This document shows positions 1-6,790 of a stretch of DNA of 9,382 nucleotides, one piece after another. Where the stretch lies: the NCBI GenBank assembly GCA_025996865.1, contig BNTV01000157.1, forward strand, positions 1 through 9,382, written 5' to 3'. Positions within the stretch are counted from its first letter, which is position 1. Each line of letters opens with the position of its first letter. The notes under the pieces were generated by a model, which was not told the DNA's origin, did not search any database, and worked only from the letters and a program-made list of their open reading frames with translations. Source of the DNA: Bacteroidia bacterium. GTDB taxonomy: Bacteria; Bacteroidota; Bacteroidia; Bacteroidales; Azobacteroidaceae. The translations under genes and the position numbers were made by a program.

Positions 1-96
1 AGATACATCAGCAACTGTATTCTCGTCAGCATAACTTTTACTGCAAGCATCTGAATCGTCAATTGGATAACCTATATTATTTAATTTTGTATCCAT
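1..96 (-). CDS. Tail-fibre-like protein, N-terminal fragment (cut by window edge)
   Basis: The first 32 codons of a minus-strand gene that runs off the left edge. The ATG lies at 96-94, 12 bases after the stop of the preceding gene. The peptide begins MDTKLNNIGYPIDDSDACSK and continues with SYADENT. The pattern hydrophobic-x2-P-x4-DA-x2-K-x-Y is a very common phage tail-fibre motif (as in 'PxxxxDAATKxYVD'). It aligns without gaps to the start of the neighbouring 91-residue protein, with 10 identities in the first 22 residues, so the two genes look like a tandem duplication. An alternative ATG nine bases upstream (105-103) is out of frame and stops after nine codons. Function beyond a fibre or fibre-tip role cannot be judged from this fragment. 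Confidence 0.6.
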   Translation of the reverse strand, partial: MDTKLNNIGYPIDDSDACSKSYADENTVADVS

Positions 97-108
97 AATT
101 ATGCATTG

Positions 109-384
109 TCAGTCATATCTACTGCCACCCCATATACCTTTAATCATTATATCTGCAACAACAGAGCCGTTTAGTGCTCTAACAGAAAGTGATGTATCTC
201 CACCATTTGAGGCGAATCTAAATTGAAGTGGCCCAACATAAATATCTAATGGAGTCGAGCCTGATATATTGCCGGTATATACCGTTGGAGCTACTATCTT
301 GCCTAATTCCACATTTAGATATTCAAGCGTCACTGCATCCTTTTGATCTGCTGGATCGTTTAAGTTACCTAATTTCGTGCCCAT
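109..384 (-). CDS. Small tail-fibre-tip-like protein (91 aa)
   Basis: A 91-residue protein starting one base after the stop of the 990-residue fibre gene (TAA-A-ATG), so the two are probably translationally coupled. Residues 1-24 carry the fibre motif TKLGNLNDPADQKDAVTLEY, close to the 'PxxxxDAxxKxYV' segment found near the joints of many phage fibres. Residues 35-90 are rich in small and beta-forming residues (for example GNISGSTPLDIYV and SVRALNGSVVADIMI) and probably form a small beta domain. There are no cysteines, signal peptide or membrane segment. It ends in TGA; every other complete gene here ends in TAA. A paralogue begins 12 bases downstream. It is likely a small fibre-associated or tip protein, but receptor binding is inferred from context only. 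Confidence 0.65.
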   Translation of the reverse strand: MGTKLGNLNDPADQKDAVTLEYLNVELGKIVAPTVYTGNISGSTPLDIYVGPLQFRFASNGGDTSLSVRALNGSVVADIMIKGIWGGSRYD

Positions 385-385
385 T

Positions 386-3358
386 TTATGCTTTGAGTTT
401 TAAAATCAAATCACCAGTTCCTGTTCCGCGATTATCAAAGTATAATTGACCAGAAGCCAAACCATTGTACTGTGAAGTTGTATTTATAATTATAGGCTTC
501 CTTATATAGGTAGATAAATCTACACCACCAGTAGTTCTTGCATCTATAACTATCCCACCATTATTAAAGATTGTACCAGTTACATTGGCATCATCATTAA
601 TAATTAATATACCACCATTACTGAGTGTAACATTAGTTGCTACTCCATCAGTTCCTAATGTTACGGTTGAGCCATCTTGTACTACTAAGCTATCTATATT
701 GGAATGGGCAATAAACGCAATTGAATTATCACTTGCAAAGAAGCTACCTATTCCATAACCAAAGTTATAGCATTTAATCTCGTAACTTGAATACAGCTCT
801 ATAAATGGAAGAGTCTCTGTTAGCGAGCCTCCATCTATGACGGTAGCAGCACTACTTGTTGTGTGATTATTTACAATAACATAATTTGCGTCAGAAAGAG
901 TTAATGCAGCCTCAGCGCCATTTATTGCTTGTGTATTCATCAATAAGTCCAGAACCGCATTGGAAGCAATACTCTGATTCGTCAGATTAATCTTCTTTAC
1001 AGCATTATCAAACTCTGCATCAGTAATGCCCTTGTTTGTGTTTGTGATGTTTGTTCTAAAGTCTACATTTTTAAGTGCAACAGAAGTCACATCCATCTCC
1101 TCGAACGATCCATTTACTGCGCCATACGTGACAATATTACCAGTAGTACCCTTAGGTATTATATTCTGCTTGGTACCAAGATTTGTTATTAACGTATTTA
1201 TCTTGTTAATTGTCTGTGAAAAGAAGCTGGCAAATGAAAGCTGACCGTTAATAAACGGTGTACCGTCAGCAGAAGTACTCACAAGTCTGTCTCCAACTTT
1301 ATTAACACCATTGACGGTCTGTATAGTATCTTGGTCAACGGGAGTCGACTCTGATACATTCAAAACATAATGGATGCTTCCAGGAGTATCATTGTCACAT
1401 GTGATAGTAGCGGTAGCGTTGCCAGTATAAGTGGCGCCATGATAAGTCCCATACCATCTAACGATGTCGTACTGATCTCCAATAGCATCACCTGATTGTG
1501 GGTTTGCATTCCAAGCAGTTCCGTCATAAGTATAGGTAAGTTGAGTTGCATCTACGCCACAAAGGTCTCCAGATACCATGCCGGTGATTGTATTCATTGT
1601 GGCAACTGTATCTGCCCCGTACTGTAACTGACCTTTAAAGTGCTTGGACGAACTTGCAGCAGCCAATGCGTCATCAGCTTTTTGACTTATAGTTCCCAAT
1701 AAAGCGTCAATCGCAGTATTGATGCTACTTTGGCGTCTGTTTGATGGCGTTATATTAGTAAAAGTCTGAGTGTCAAAAACCTGTCTGGCCTGTAAGCCGT
1801 TGAAGACTTCGCCACCATCGATTGTTGAGTTTGGTGCGTCGTATGACAATGTGCCAAGAGAGAAGACGCCACCATGCAGTGAGATAGGAGCAGGCGTGCC
1901 ATCAGTTTTAACTGCGTCGCCAGAGAATAACAAGAGAATACCACCAGTTTGCTGTATAGCATAAGAGCCGCTACTTGCAGGAGTAAACATTGTGGCACCC
2001 ATTGAAATAACAGTCCCAGAGGTTTGTTGCAGTGTAACACGCCTACCGCTCGTAATTATAACGCTACCGCCATTTACTGTCATGGAAGCCGTAGTTTCCA
2101 GGGCAGAGTTTAGGAAATCAAAATTACCAGAATTAACAACAACATTGCCCATAGCGCTTGATAGTTCAAAACAGCTATATCCAGCACTAACGATTGTAGT
2201 TCCTTGTTTGACGGTGATATATCTTGCATAGTTGTTGCCTACAGAGCTTGTGTCGTGATATGAAGTATTGACTACCAACCCTATGAAATAACATCCAGTG
2301 CTTGTTCCTTCGACAGATATACTATTGACATTTGTTCTTCCGGCATCTTTTGTTGCAAGGAATCCACTAAATGTCCAGTCAGTCAGATTATTGGCAATAA
2401 TATCCAAAGCATCAGAGTTTCTTAAATATACAAGGACGCCTGTTTCTGTACCATGTTGTGCAAATAGTTCTGCTGTACCCGAATATGGATGATCTGTAGA
2501 GCCAGTTTGATATGTATCTGCTGAATTGGTTGGGTCAACATAATATACTTTCTCAAACGACCTGCCTAAGTTTATTAGCTTCCTTTTTTCCTCAGGTAAA
2601 AACAACCCGGCCACCAAATCTGTGGTTGGATTAATATCAAAAATATCCATCAATCCTGTGCCGGTACTTGGATTATAATTTCCCCATGCAATTTCAATTT
2701 TTCCTGGAAGTTGACTGATTCCCAGATTGGTATTGTAAGTTGTAATTCGATCCAGTTTAAGTTTATCTGCTGGAATCATAGCCCCAACTTTAGTTGTGGT
2801 AACTAATGGAATGTCTAATATTAGGTTATCAGAAACGCCGGTATCTGCATTCATCAAAACTCCATAAAGATTTAAGTCTGTCGCAGTCCCTTCGAAGAAA
2901 TCAAGCATCTCGATGTAATTATGGAAGTTGCTAAGCTTTGTCTTTTCCGCTGTAGTGTAATCATTGGTGGATAAACCTTTGCCTGCTTCTTTGTCAACCT
3001 TAGTTGACATATCTATCCCAGCAAGCTTATTCTTCTCTGTAGTAGTATAGTTATTTTCAGATAATCCAAGTCCGGCTATCTTGTCTACTTTGTCATTTAA
3101 TGCAGCTTGTGTAGCGGTCGATACTGGTTTATTTAAGTCTGACGTGTTGTCTGTATTGCTAAGCCCTATATCAGCCTTATCTAATACCACTACGCCGACT
3201 TTGCCATTAACGCTATCAACAGCTCCGCCGCCTCCACCGCCACCATTTTCTATAAGATCGTATGCTTCGATAAGGGCATCCTCTACCATATTCATCGAAC
3301 TCGAACTTATATTTAGTTCATATCGAGGATTTAATTTTAATTTTTCTAATACGCTCAT
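386..3358 (-). CDS. Large tail fibre / adhesin with glycine hinge, stalk repeats and beta-helix-like regions (990 aa)
   Basis: The longest gene in the window, probably a trimeric host-recognition fibre. Residues 1-37 are a predicted helical head likely to attach to the tail. Residues 39-45 are seven glycines in a row, encoded by mixed GGT, GGC and GGA codons, followed by VDSVNGKVGVV and DIGLSNTDNTSDLNKPVS (47-80), a widespread tail-fibre motif. Two copies of a 27-residue stalk repeat occupy 89-115 and 119-145. YYVDPTNSAD (272-281) opens a long region to about 525 rich in N/T/S and GG turns (NGG at 429, TGG at 471, HGG at 495, DGG at 514), as in parallel beta-helix or pectate-lyase-like adhesins. 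Residues 550-700 form a linker domain. Residues 820-945 hold AIDA-like beta repeats with NGG at 914 and 932. No catalytic residues were recognised, so enzymatic spike activity is unproven. The ATG at 3358 follows an A/T-rich leader (TATATAAAA) with no Shine-Dalgarno sequence. The gene lies 12 bases after the BspA-like gene. Confidence 0.85.
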   Translation of the reverse strand: MSVLEKLKLNPRYELNISSSSMNMVEDALIEAYDLIENGGGGGGGAVDSVNGKVGVVVLDKADIGLSNTDNTSDLNKPVSTATQAALNDKVDKIAGLGLSENNYTTTEKNKLAGIDMSTKVDKEAGKGLSTNDYTTAEKTKLSNFHNYIEMLDFFEGTATDLNLYGVLMNADTGVSDNLILDIPLVTTTKVGAMIPADKLKLDRITTYNTNLGISQLPGKIEIAWGNYNPSTGTGLMDIFDINPTTDLVAGLFLPEEKRKLINLGRSFEKVYYVDPTNSADTYQTGSTDHPYSGTAELFAQHGTETGVLVYLRNSDALDIIANNLTDWTFSGFLATKDAGRTNVNSISVEGTSTGCYFIGLVVNTSYHDTSSVGNNYARYITVKQGTTIVSAGYSCFELSSAMGNVVVNSGNFDFLNSALETTASMTVNGGSVIITSGRRVTLQQTSGTVISMGATMFTPASSGSYAIQQTGGILLLFSGDAVKTDGTPAPISLHGGVFSLGTLSYDAPNSTIDGGEVFNGLQARQVFDTQTFTNITPSNRRQSSINTAIDALLGTISQKADDALAAASSSKHFKGQLQYGADTVATMNTITGMVSGDLCGVDATQLTYTYDGTAWNANPQSGDAIGDQYDIVRWYGTYHGATYTGNATATITCDNDTPGSIHYVLNVSESTPVDQDTIQTVNGVNKVGDRLVSTSADGTPFINGQLSFASFFSQTINKINTLITNLGTKQNIIPKGTTGNIVTYGAVNGSFEEMDVTSVALKNVDFRTNITNTNKGITDAEFDNAVKKINLTNQSIASNAVLDLLMNTQAINGAEAALTLSDANYVIVNNHTTSSAATVIDGGSLTETLPFIELYSSYEIKCYNFGYGIGSFFASDNSIAFIAHSNIDSLVVQDGSTVTLGTDGVATNVTLSNGGILIINDDANVTGTIFNNGGIVIDARTTGGVDLSTYIRKPIIINTTSQYNGLASGQLYFDNRGTGTGDLILKLKA
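2924..3094 (-). repeat. Tandem 27-residue stalk repeat in the 990-aa fibre gene
   Basis: Two in-frame copies (protein residues 89-115 and 119-145) follow the pattern [DT]KVDKxAGxGLSxN[ND]YTTxEKxKL, spaced 30 residues apart. The second copy replaces IAGL with EAGK and ENN with TND. The motif 'GLSTNDYTTAEKTKL' is common in phage fibres, where it is thought to build the trimeric stalk. The copies differ at the DNA level, so this is an old duplication or a selected structural repeat and not a recent slippage product. Confidence 0.8.
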
Positions 3359-3370
3359 TTTTATATATTT

Positions 3371-4720
3371 TTAACAATAAAGCCATGCCTGTTTTTCATC
3401 ATCCGTAAGCCCTGTAATATCTACATTAAGACACTGATAGAAGCACCTTGTTGTTGGTAGGCCAGTTGCTGGGTTATTTGCTATTATAAGATTTGGAAAT
3501 TTCGCTATAAACTCTTTTACGTTACCTTGGACTCCAGACGCAGTTAACGTATTTGCAGTACTACATGTATTAGTTGGATCATTATTCCAAGCACCAAACA
3601 TAGGTGGATTACTGACTGTCCATGGGTTACTTCCAGCGTCTTGCAGTCCTATATTTACAATCAATGGATATGATGTTTGAGGAAACATTTGATTAATGTC
3701 TGCATTTAGCGCATAACATCCACAAAATACCCCTCCAAGGTATATCTGTTCACAATAATCAAACAGTCCATTAGGAACTGTAACTAATGACTCACAGTTC
3801 AAGAACATATTTGCTACGTTATATACTCTTTTTGGATTAGCCTGTGTACCAAAAAATCCAGTCGGTATGGCTGTCAATCTTATACAGCTTGAGAACGTAC
3901 CAATCAGTCTACCAATAGAAACCATATTTGTCAATAAGTCTGCTGGCAATGAGGTTATGTTTGTATCCTTGAATGTATCAGATAGCCATGCGGGTTCCAG
4001 TCCTGAAAATAATATCCCAGGGATCCCATTGGCATCAAACCTACAGGATTCAAATGAGCTTGTGAAATTTTGATACATCGCAGTGCATTCAGAGAATAAC
4101 ATTGGAGGTATAGCCCCAGTAGAAACAAATGTTGTAGAATCTACATCGCCAGCCAATGCTCTGTAAAATACATAAGCAAAGTTGGTTGACAGTGGCGTCT
4201 CGAATTTAAATGTATTGAAATTCTGAAATGCAGCCTGTCCAAGCCCATATAGCCCTTTGTTAGCAAAGCGTCCTTGATTAGCAAACATTGATTGTAGGCT
4301 AAATTCAGAAGATGATTGGACTTTGATAATTTTCTTTATTGTAGCCCTTTCTTCGGTACTGCCTGCGTCAAAGTTAATATTAGTAATGCCAGCCGTAGCT
4401 TTAATATTAATGGTTTTAAGGCCATCACTACTATAAGTATGTGGTACTATGGTATAACTTGCGGATGTCAGTGTGCCTTCTTCTAAATCATGAGCTCCTG
4501 TATAATCCCAATCTATCTCATATCTACCAGTCCCAGTCATTTTGACCACATCGTATGTAGGCAAATTAGCCCTGTTAGGGTCAACCTGAATAACTATTTC
4601 TGTAGTCAATGGATCCATAGGCCACACCTGTTCATCACCTACCCATACTTCACTAATGGTCCCATTCCCCATAGGCAAAGTATCATTGCTTTTTAGTTCA
4701 TAATCGCCTATAAAAATCAT
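3371..4720 (-). CDS. Phage-encoded BspA-like (DUF285-type) leucine-rich-repeat surface adhesin (449 aa)
   Basis: Residues 1-34 (MIFIGDYEL to GDEQVWP) form an N-terminal segment of a type seen at the start of Bacteroidetes phage tail proteins. Residues 40-118 look like a PKD/Ig-like domain, with YEIDWDYTG (67-75), then HTYSSDGLKTINIKA (94-108); BspA/DUF285 proteins usually show IDWGDG followed by HxYxxxGxYxxxI. Residues 200-345 contain irregular repeats of the form F-x-x-C-x-x-[LI]-x-x-[LIV]-P-x-x-[LF]-[LF], for example FSSCIRLTAIPTGFF, FLNCESLVTVPNGLFDYC and FCGCYALNADINQMF. This matches BspA-type leucine-rich repeats of bacterial surface proteins. Residues 375-449 form a separate C-terminal piece with five cysteines. 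The likely role is a tail adhesin or receptor-binding protein. It starts four bases after the preceding fibre stop. The fold assignment comes from motif recognition, and the receptor is unknown. Confidence 0.75.
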   Translation of the reverse strand: MIFIGDYELKSNDTLPMGNGTISEVWVGDEQVWPMDPLTTEIVIQVDPNRANLPTYDVVKMTGTGRYEIDWDYTGAHDLEEGTLTSASYTIVPHTYSSDGLKTINIKATAGITNINFDAGSTEERATIKKIIKVQSSSEFSLQSMFANQGRFANKGLYGLGQAAFQNFNTFKFETPLSTNFAYVFYRALAGDVDSTTFVSTGAIPPMLFSECTAMYQNFTSSFESCRFDANGIPGILFSGLEPAWLSDTFKDTNITSLPADLLTNMVSIGRLIGTFSSCIRLTAIPTGFFGTQANPKRVYNVANMFLNCESLVTVPNGLFDYCEQIYLGGVFCGCYALNADINQMFPQTSYPLIVNIGLQDAGSNPWTVSNPPMFGAWNNDPTNTCSTANTLTASGVQGNVKEFIAKFPNLIIANNPATGLPTTRCFYQCLNVDITGLTDDEKQAWLYC

Positions 4721-4724
4721 ATCA

Positions 4725-5567
4725 TTATGCTTTTATGAAGTAAATAGTATTGGCATCTTTGGGGGTTGGAACATTAGCTGCAGTGCCAACCCAAATTGTA
4801 TATGGCATTGACAGCGTTCCGTCTGCGGCTACACTCAAATTAGAGCCAACTTTTACGCCACCCAATGTGGATGATGTAGCTGGAGCTAACGAGTATGTAG
4901 TGGCATTCAATGTGCCATCAGCAAGTACGGATAGGTTTGAACCTACTTTTATACCGCCAAGCACTGTAGTCGTAGCCGCAGGAAGTGTGTATGAAGTGCC
5001 AGAGGTGAATGCTGCATATAATGCAGGTGATACCACGCCGTAGGTATATGCTGTTGCTTCTGGTAGGTTTACGGCTGAGTTAGTTACAGCGCCGGTCTTT
5101 ATATTCTTGCCAGCATACTGTAATTGTAGCCCAGATGTTGTGTCATTTCGTAGATTAGCGCTGTATATAAAATTCCAATCTAATAGATTTTTAGTAAGGT
5201 TCTCTACGTCATCATATAATTCAACAGGAGTCTGACCGCCAAATTTGGCAGAATCATCAGCCATATCAACCCTATTATTACCGTTCGTATCATATACATC
5301 CTTACGCATATATGTAGGTGCAAGTATAGCTTCGACGAACGAAACAAAGCTATCCATTGAATATTTATAAGTTATCCCTTCATGCCAAATAGCAATTAGG
5401 TCGCCTATAGTAAGATCGCCAGATAATTCAGGCAATGCCGGTATTGTGCGACAATTGCAATCGCAAAGAGTATTTCTGTGCCAGTCGTTAAATTCGCCGC
5501 AATGGCCGTGATGACCACAATGCTGATGTGCGTATGAACCGTTATGGCAATTATGATGATTGTGCAT
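4725..5567 (-). CDS. Tail fibre with His/Cys-rich N-terminus and repeated GG[IV]KVGSNLSV motif (280 aa)
   Basis: I place the start at 5567, four bases after the upstream stop; an in-frame ATG at 5624 would overlap the previous gene by 53 bases. The first 40 residues hold ten histidines and six cysteines (MHNHHNCHNG at the start, CGHHGHCG at 17-24, CDCNC at 35-39), which suggests metal binding. Residues 43-80 contain LPELSGDLTIGDLIAIWHEG, resembling a fibre shoulder module. D93-N95-N97-R99-D101-D104 has EF-hand/dockerin-like calcium-loop spacing and is followed by AKFGG, a pattern seen in tail fibres. Residues 195-254 contain a repeated stalk unit. The C-terminus (YTIWVGTAANVPTPKDANTI plus YFIKA) is a common end of Bacteroidetes phage fibre or adaptor proteins. 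It is probably a fibre or fibre-adaptor component of the same late operon. Confidence 0.75.
   Translation of the reverse strand: MHNHHNCHNGSYAHQHCGHHGHCGEFNDWHRNTLCDCNCRTIPALPELSGDLTIGDLIAIWHEGITYKYSMDSFVSFVEAILAPTYMRKDVYDTNGNNRVDMADDSAKFGGQTPVELYDDVENLTKNLLDWNFIYSANLRNDTTSGLQLQYAGKNIKTGAVTNSAVNLPEATAYTYGVVSPALYAAFTSGTSYTLPAATTTVLGGIKVGSNLSVLADGTLNATTYSLAPATSSTLGGVKVGSNLSVAADGTLSMPYTIWVGTAANVPTPKDANTIYFIKA
4806..4985 (-). repeat. Tandem 32-residue fibre repeat (GG[IV]KVGSNLSV..DGTL)
   Basis: Two in-frame copies in the 280-residue fibre. The first has TTTVLGGIKVGSNLSVLADG, with its GG at residue 204. The second has TSSTLGGVKVGSNLSVAADG, with its GG at residue 236. The 32-residue spacing and near identity of KVGSNLSV indicate a tandem duplication of a trimer-forming fibre unit of the 'LGGVKVGxNLSVxxDGTL' type. 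Confidence 0.85.
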
Positions 5568-5571
5568 TTTG

Positions 5572-5868
5572 TTATAAATAAAAGTTAATATCTTGTTCGT
5601 AAACAAAGTAAAACAAGTTTTCATAAGGTATGTATGGTAAGTCTACTTCGCAACCGCCAACGCGCTTTGATATATCCTCTGCAATAGACTTGATTTTAAG
5701 GGTCAAATTCTCGTCAGAGCACGCGCAAGAGTTTGAGTTGTAGTACGTATCAATGACGTACCAAAGTGCCAGCAGAAGGCTTATATTGCCCTTGTCGTAC
5801 TTAACATCAGTCTCGACCAAATCCTCTTGAATGAATCCTTGTTTGTATAAAAAATCTTTATAATTCAT
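5572..5868 (-). CDS. Unrecognised small phage protein (98 aa)
   Basis: A 98-residue protein I do not recognise. It is acidic and rich in aromatic residues: LLLALWYVIDTYY (31-43) is a hydrophobic amphipathic helix, probably a core helix rather than a membrane segment. A CAC motif (C48, C50) sits in a polar loop, with a further cysteine at 73. It has no signal peptide. The start at 5868 lies seven bases after the stop of the small membrane protein, and its own stop is four bases before the 280-residue fibre start, so it is an integral member of the late operon. Its position just before the fibre genes suggests a virion-assembly, adaptor or lysis-accessory role, but nothing in the sequence decides between these. 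Confidence 0.7.
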   Translation of the reverse strand: MNYKDFLYKQGFIQEDLVETDVKYDKGNISLLLALWYVIDTYYNSNSCACSDENLTLKIKSIAEDISKRVGGCEVDLPYIPYENLFYFVYEQDINFYL

Positions 5869-5875
5869 GATTTAA

Positions 5876-6154
5876 TTATATAAGTATGTGAGCTTGATTC
5901 ATCGCATCATGAGCTAATATGGACGCAGTAGAGCCAAGTACGCCAAGCATTGTTACGCCGAAGTCCTTTAGGTCTCCGCCACTATAAGATAATTCATCAT
6001 AAATCTCTTTGCCGGCTGCTATAAAAAACCCTATTACCGCAGCCATCGCAACATCCACAAAGATTGATGCGAGCAGAACTGTAGCCCCGCCGGCCACAAA
6101 ATGTAGAACTTTATCAGGATTGGCGATTATAGCGTTTGTTAATTTCTTTAACAT
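5876..6154 (-). CDS. YfiM/DUF2279-like small membrane protein, holin-like candidate (92 aa)
   Basis: The protein begins MLKKLTNAIIANPDKVLHFV. DK (14-15) and H18 are followed by a hydrophobic stretch from about residue 17 to 48, then GKEIYDE (48-54), GGDLKDF (59-65) and T68, then a second hydrophobic stretch at about 66-81. The order DK-x2-HF, membrane segment, KE-x-x-D, GxDxxD matches the YfiM/DUF2279-like small proteins often annotated in Bacteroidetes phages as putative periplasmic lipoprotein or holin. There is no lipobox cysteine, so the lipoprotein label does not fit this copy. I chose the ATG at 6154, four bases after the upstream stop; the longer reading from 6274 would overlap the cysteine-rich gene by 116 bases. 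It plausibly contributes to host lysis or envelope passage. The holin role is an inference from size, topology and phage context. Confidence 0.7.
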   Translation of the reverse strand: MLKKLTNAIIANPDKVLHFVAGGATVLLASIFVDVAMAAVIGFFIAAGKEIYDELSYSGGDLKDFGVTMLGVLGSTASILAHDAMNQAHILI

Positions 6155-6158
6155 ATTA

Positions 6159-6725
6159 TTATCTATTGCACGAACACGAGCCACAGTTTCCGCCACAGCC
6201 AGTATTCGTAGTTGTATGACCTTGCATTGAGAGTATCTTCCCATAAAACTTAACAGCGTCCTCAATTCTACCAAGAGATACTGCTTCCCTAAACATCAAT
6301 TCCCTAAACATAAGAGTTTCAAGTAGAGCAAAGTTCTTGGCATCTGTACATGGGACGCATATATTATCCATTAGTTTTAACCTGAAACAGTACAACATAT
6401 TACTATTATATACTATCGCGGATTCATTGACATTAGGACCCAACTCGCATGTAACAATGTACATGTCAGAAAACTTATCTAAGCCAAAATTAATACAGTT
6501 TAGATAATACTTAATCTCGGTTTTGGTATATTTAGCAATCCCAAGCATATCATTCACTATGAACGCAAAACTATGCTTTGATGCGTCGTTGGATGTATAA
6601 TTTTCACTATTCTTATACAGGTCAACAAATATCATATTAACCGGATCCTTTAGCTTTGTAGTAATCTCTAATACTGTGTTATCGTTTATTAGCCGACATT
6701 TTGTATGTTTTGTATCTTGTCCCAT
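6159..6725 (-). CDS. Unrecognised late protein with four-cysteine C-terminal cluster (188 aa)
   Basis: I do not recognise a family. Residues 1-100 contain mixed alpha/beta segments (TKLKDPVNMIFVDLY, 23-37; HSFAFIVNDM, 51-60). Residues 130-167 are helical, with a directly repeated LMFRE (138-142 and 143-147). The C-terminus TGCGGNCGSCSCNR carries cysteines at 177, 181, 184 and 186 (CX3CX2CXC), a spacing able to bind a metal ion. Other cysteines occur at 10, 77, 93, 113, 123 and 126, giving ten in all, unusually many for a phage virion gene. The ATG at 6725 follows TTAAAAA, with an in-frame TAA two codons upstream that fixes the start. It is the first gene after the hairpin, so it may head a separate transcript with the lysis-like and fibre genes. 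Confidence 0.75.
   Translation of the reverse strand: MGQDTKHTKCRLINDNTVLEITTKLKDPVNMIFVDLYKNSENYTSNDASKHSFAFIVNDMLGIAKYTKTEIKYYLNCINFGLDKFSDMYIVTCELGPNVNESAIVYNSNMLYCFRLKLMDNICVPCTDAKNFALLETLMFRELMFREAVSLGRIEDAVKFYGKILSMQGHTTTNTGCGGNCGSCSCNR
6285..6311 (-). repeat. 15-base in-frame tandem duplication (LMFRE-LMFRE)
   Basis: TTCCCTAAACAT occurs at 6285-6296 and again at 6300-6311, exactly 15 bases apart, producing LMFRELMFRE in the 188-residue protein. The 12-base identity suggests a fairly recent slippage duplication that preserved the frame and lengthened a helix by five residues. Confidence 0.85.
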
Positions 6726-6728
6726 TTT

Positions 6729-6742
6729 TTAAGTTATTAAAT
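6729..6742 (-). promoter_or_regulatory. Shared leader motif ATTTAATAACTTAA upstream of the 188-aa gene
   Basis: On the minus strand this reads ATTTAATAACTTAA, ending three bases before the ATG. A copy differing at one base lies at 7800-7813 in the only other sizeable non-coding gap. Both copies follow a G/C-rich potential stem. It could be a phage late-promoter element, a translation-enhancing A/T leader or a regulator site; TTAA-N4-TTAA is partly symmetrical. I did not find the Bacteroides -7 consensus (TAnnTTTG) in this gap. Confidence 0.4.
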
Positions 6743-6745
6743 AGT

Positions 6746-6779
6746 TATGGGGCATACAGGACTCCCCGCATACCCCATA
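6746..6779 (-). terminator. Strong RNA hairpin (15-bp stem, 4-base loop) after the 331-aa gene
   Basis: Minus-strand RNA begins UAUGGGGUAUGCGG and ends CCUGUAUGCCCCAUA. Positions i and 35-i pair throughout, giving 15 consecutive pairs with loop GAGU. Pairs 8-27, 11-24 and 13-22 are G-U; on the plus strand these would be C-A mismatches, so the structure favours minus-strand RNA. It begins 11 bases after the stop of the 331-residue gene. The following sequence is A/T-rich (ACUAUUUAAUAAC) but has no clean U-run, so it may be a terminator, a partial terminator or an mRNA 3'-end stabiliser or processing site. Confidence 0.7.
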
Positions 6780-6790
6780 AATACTTATTA

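Noticed and set aside
3224..3244. Seven-glycine run as a possible slippage or phase-variation tract
   Set aside because: The codons are mixed (GGT, GGC, GGA), so there is no homopolymer or simple DNA repeat to slip. It is a protein-level hinge.
1..5567. Diversity-generating retroelement target in the fibre genes
   Set aside because: No reverse transcriptase gene and no template/variable repeat pair were seen here. An element outside the window cannot be excluded.
5568..5624. A longer start for the 280-residue fibre at 5624
   Set aside because: It would overlap the preceding gene by 53 bases. The ATG at 5567 gives the four-base spacing seen elsewhere in this array.
6155..6274. A longer start for the YfiM-like protein at 6274
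   Set aside because: It would overlap the cysteine-rich gene by over 100 bases and adds a non-homologous basic segment before the natural membrane-protein start.
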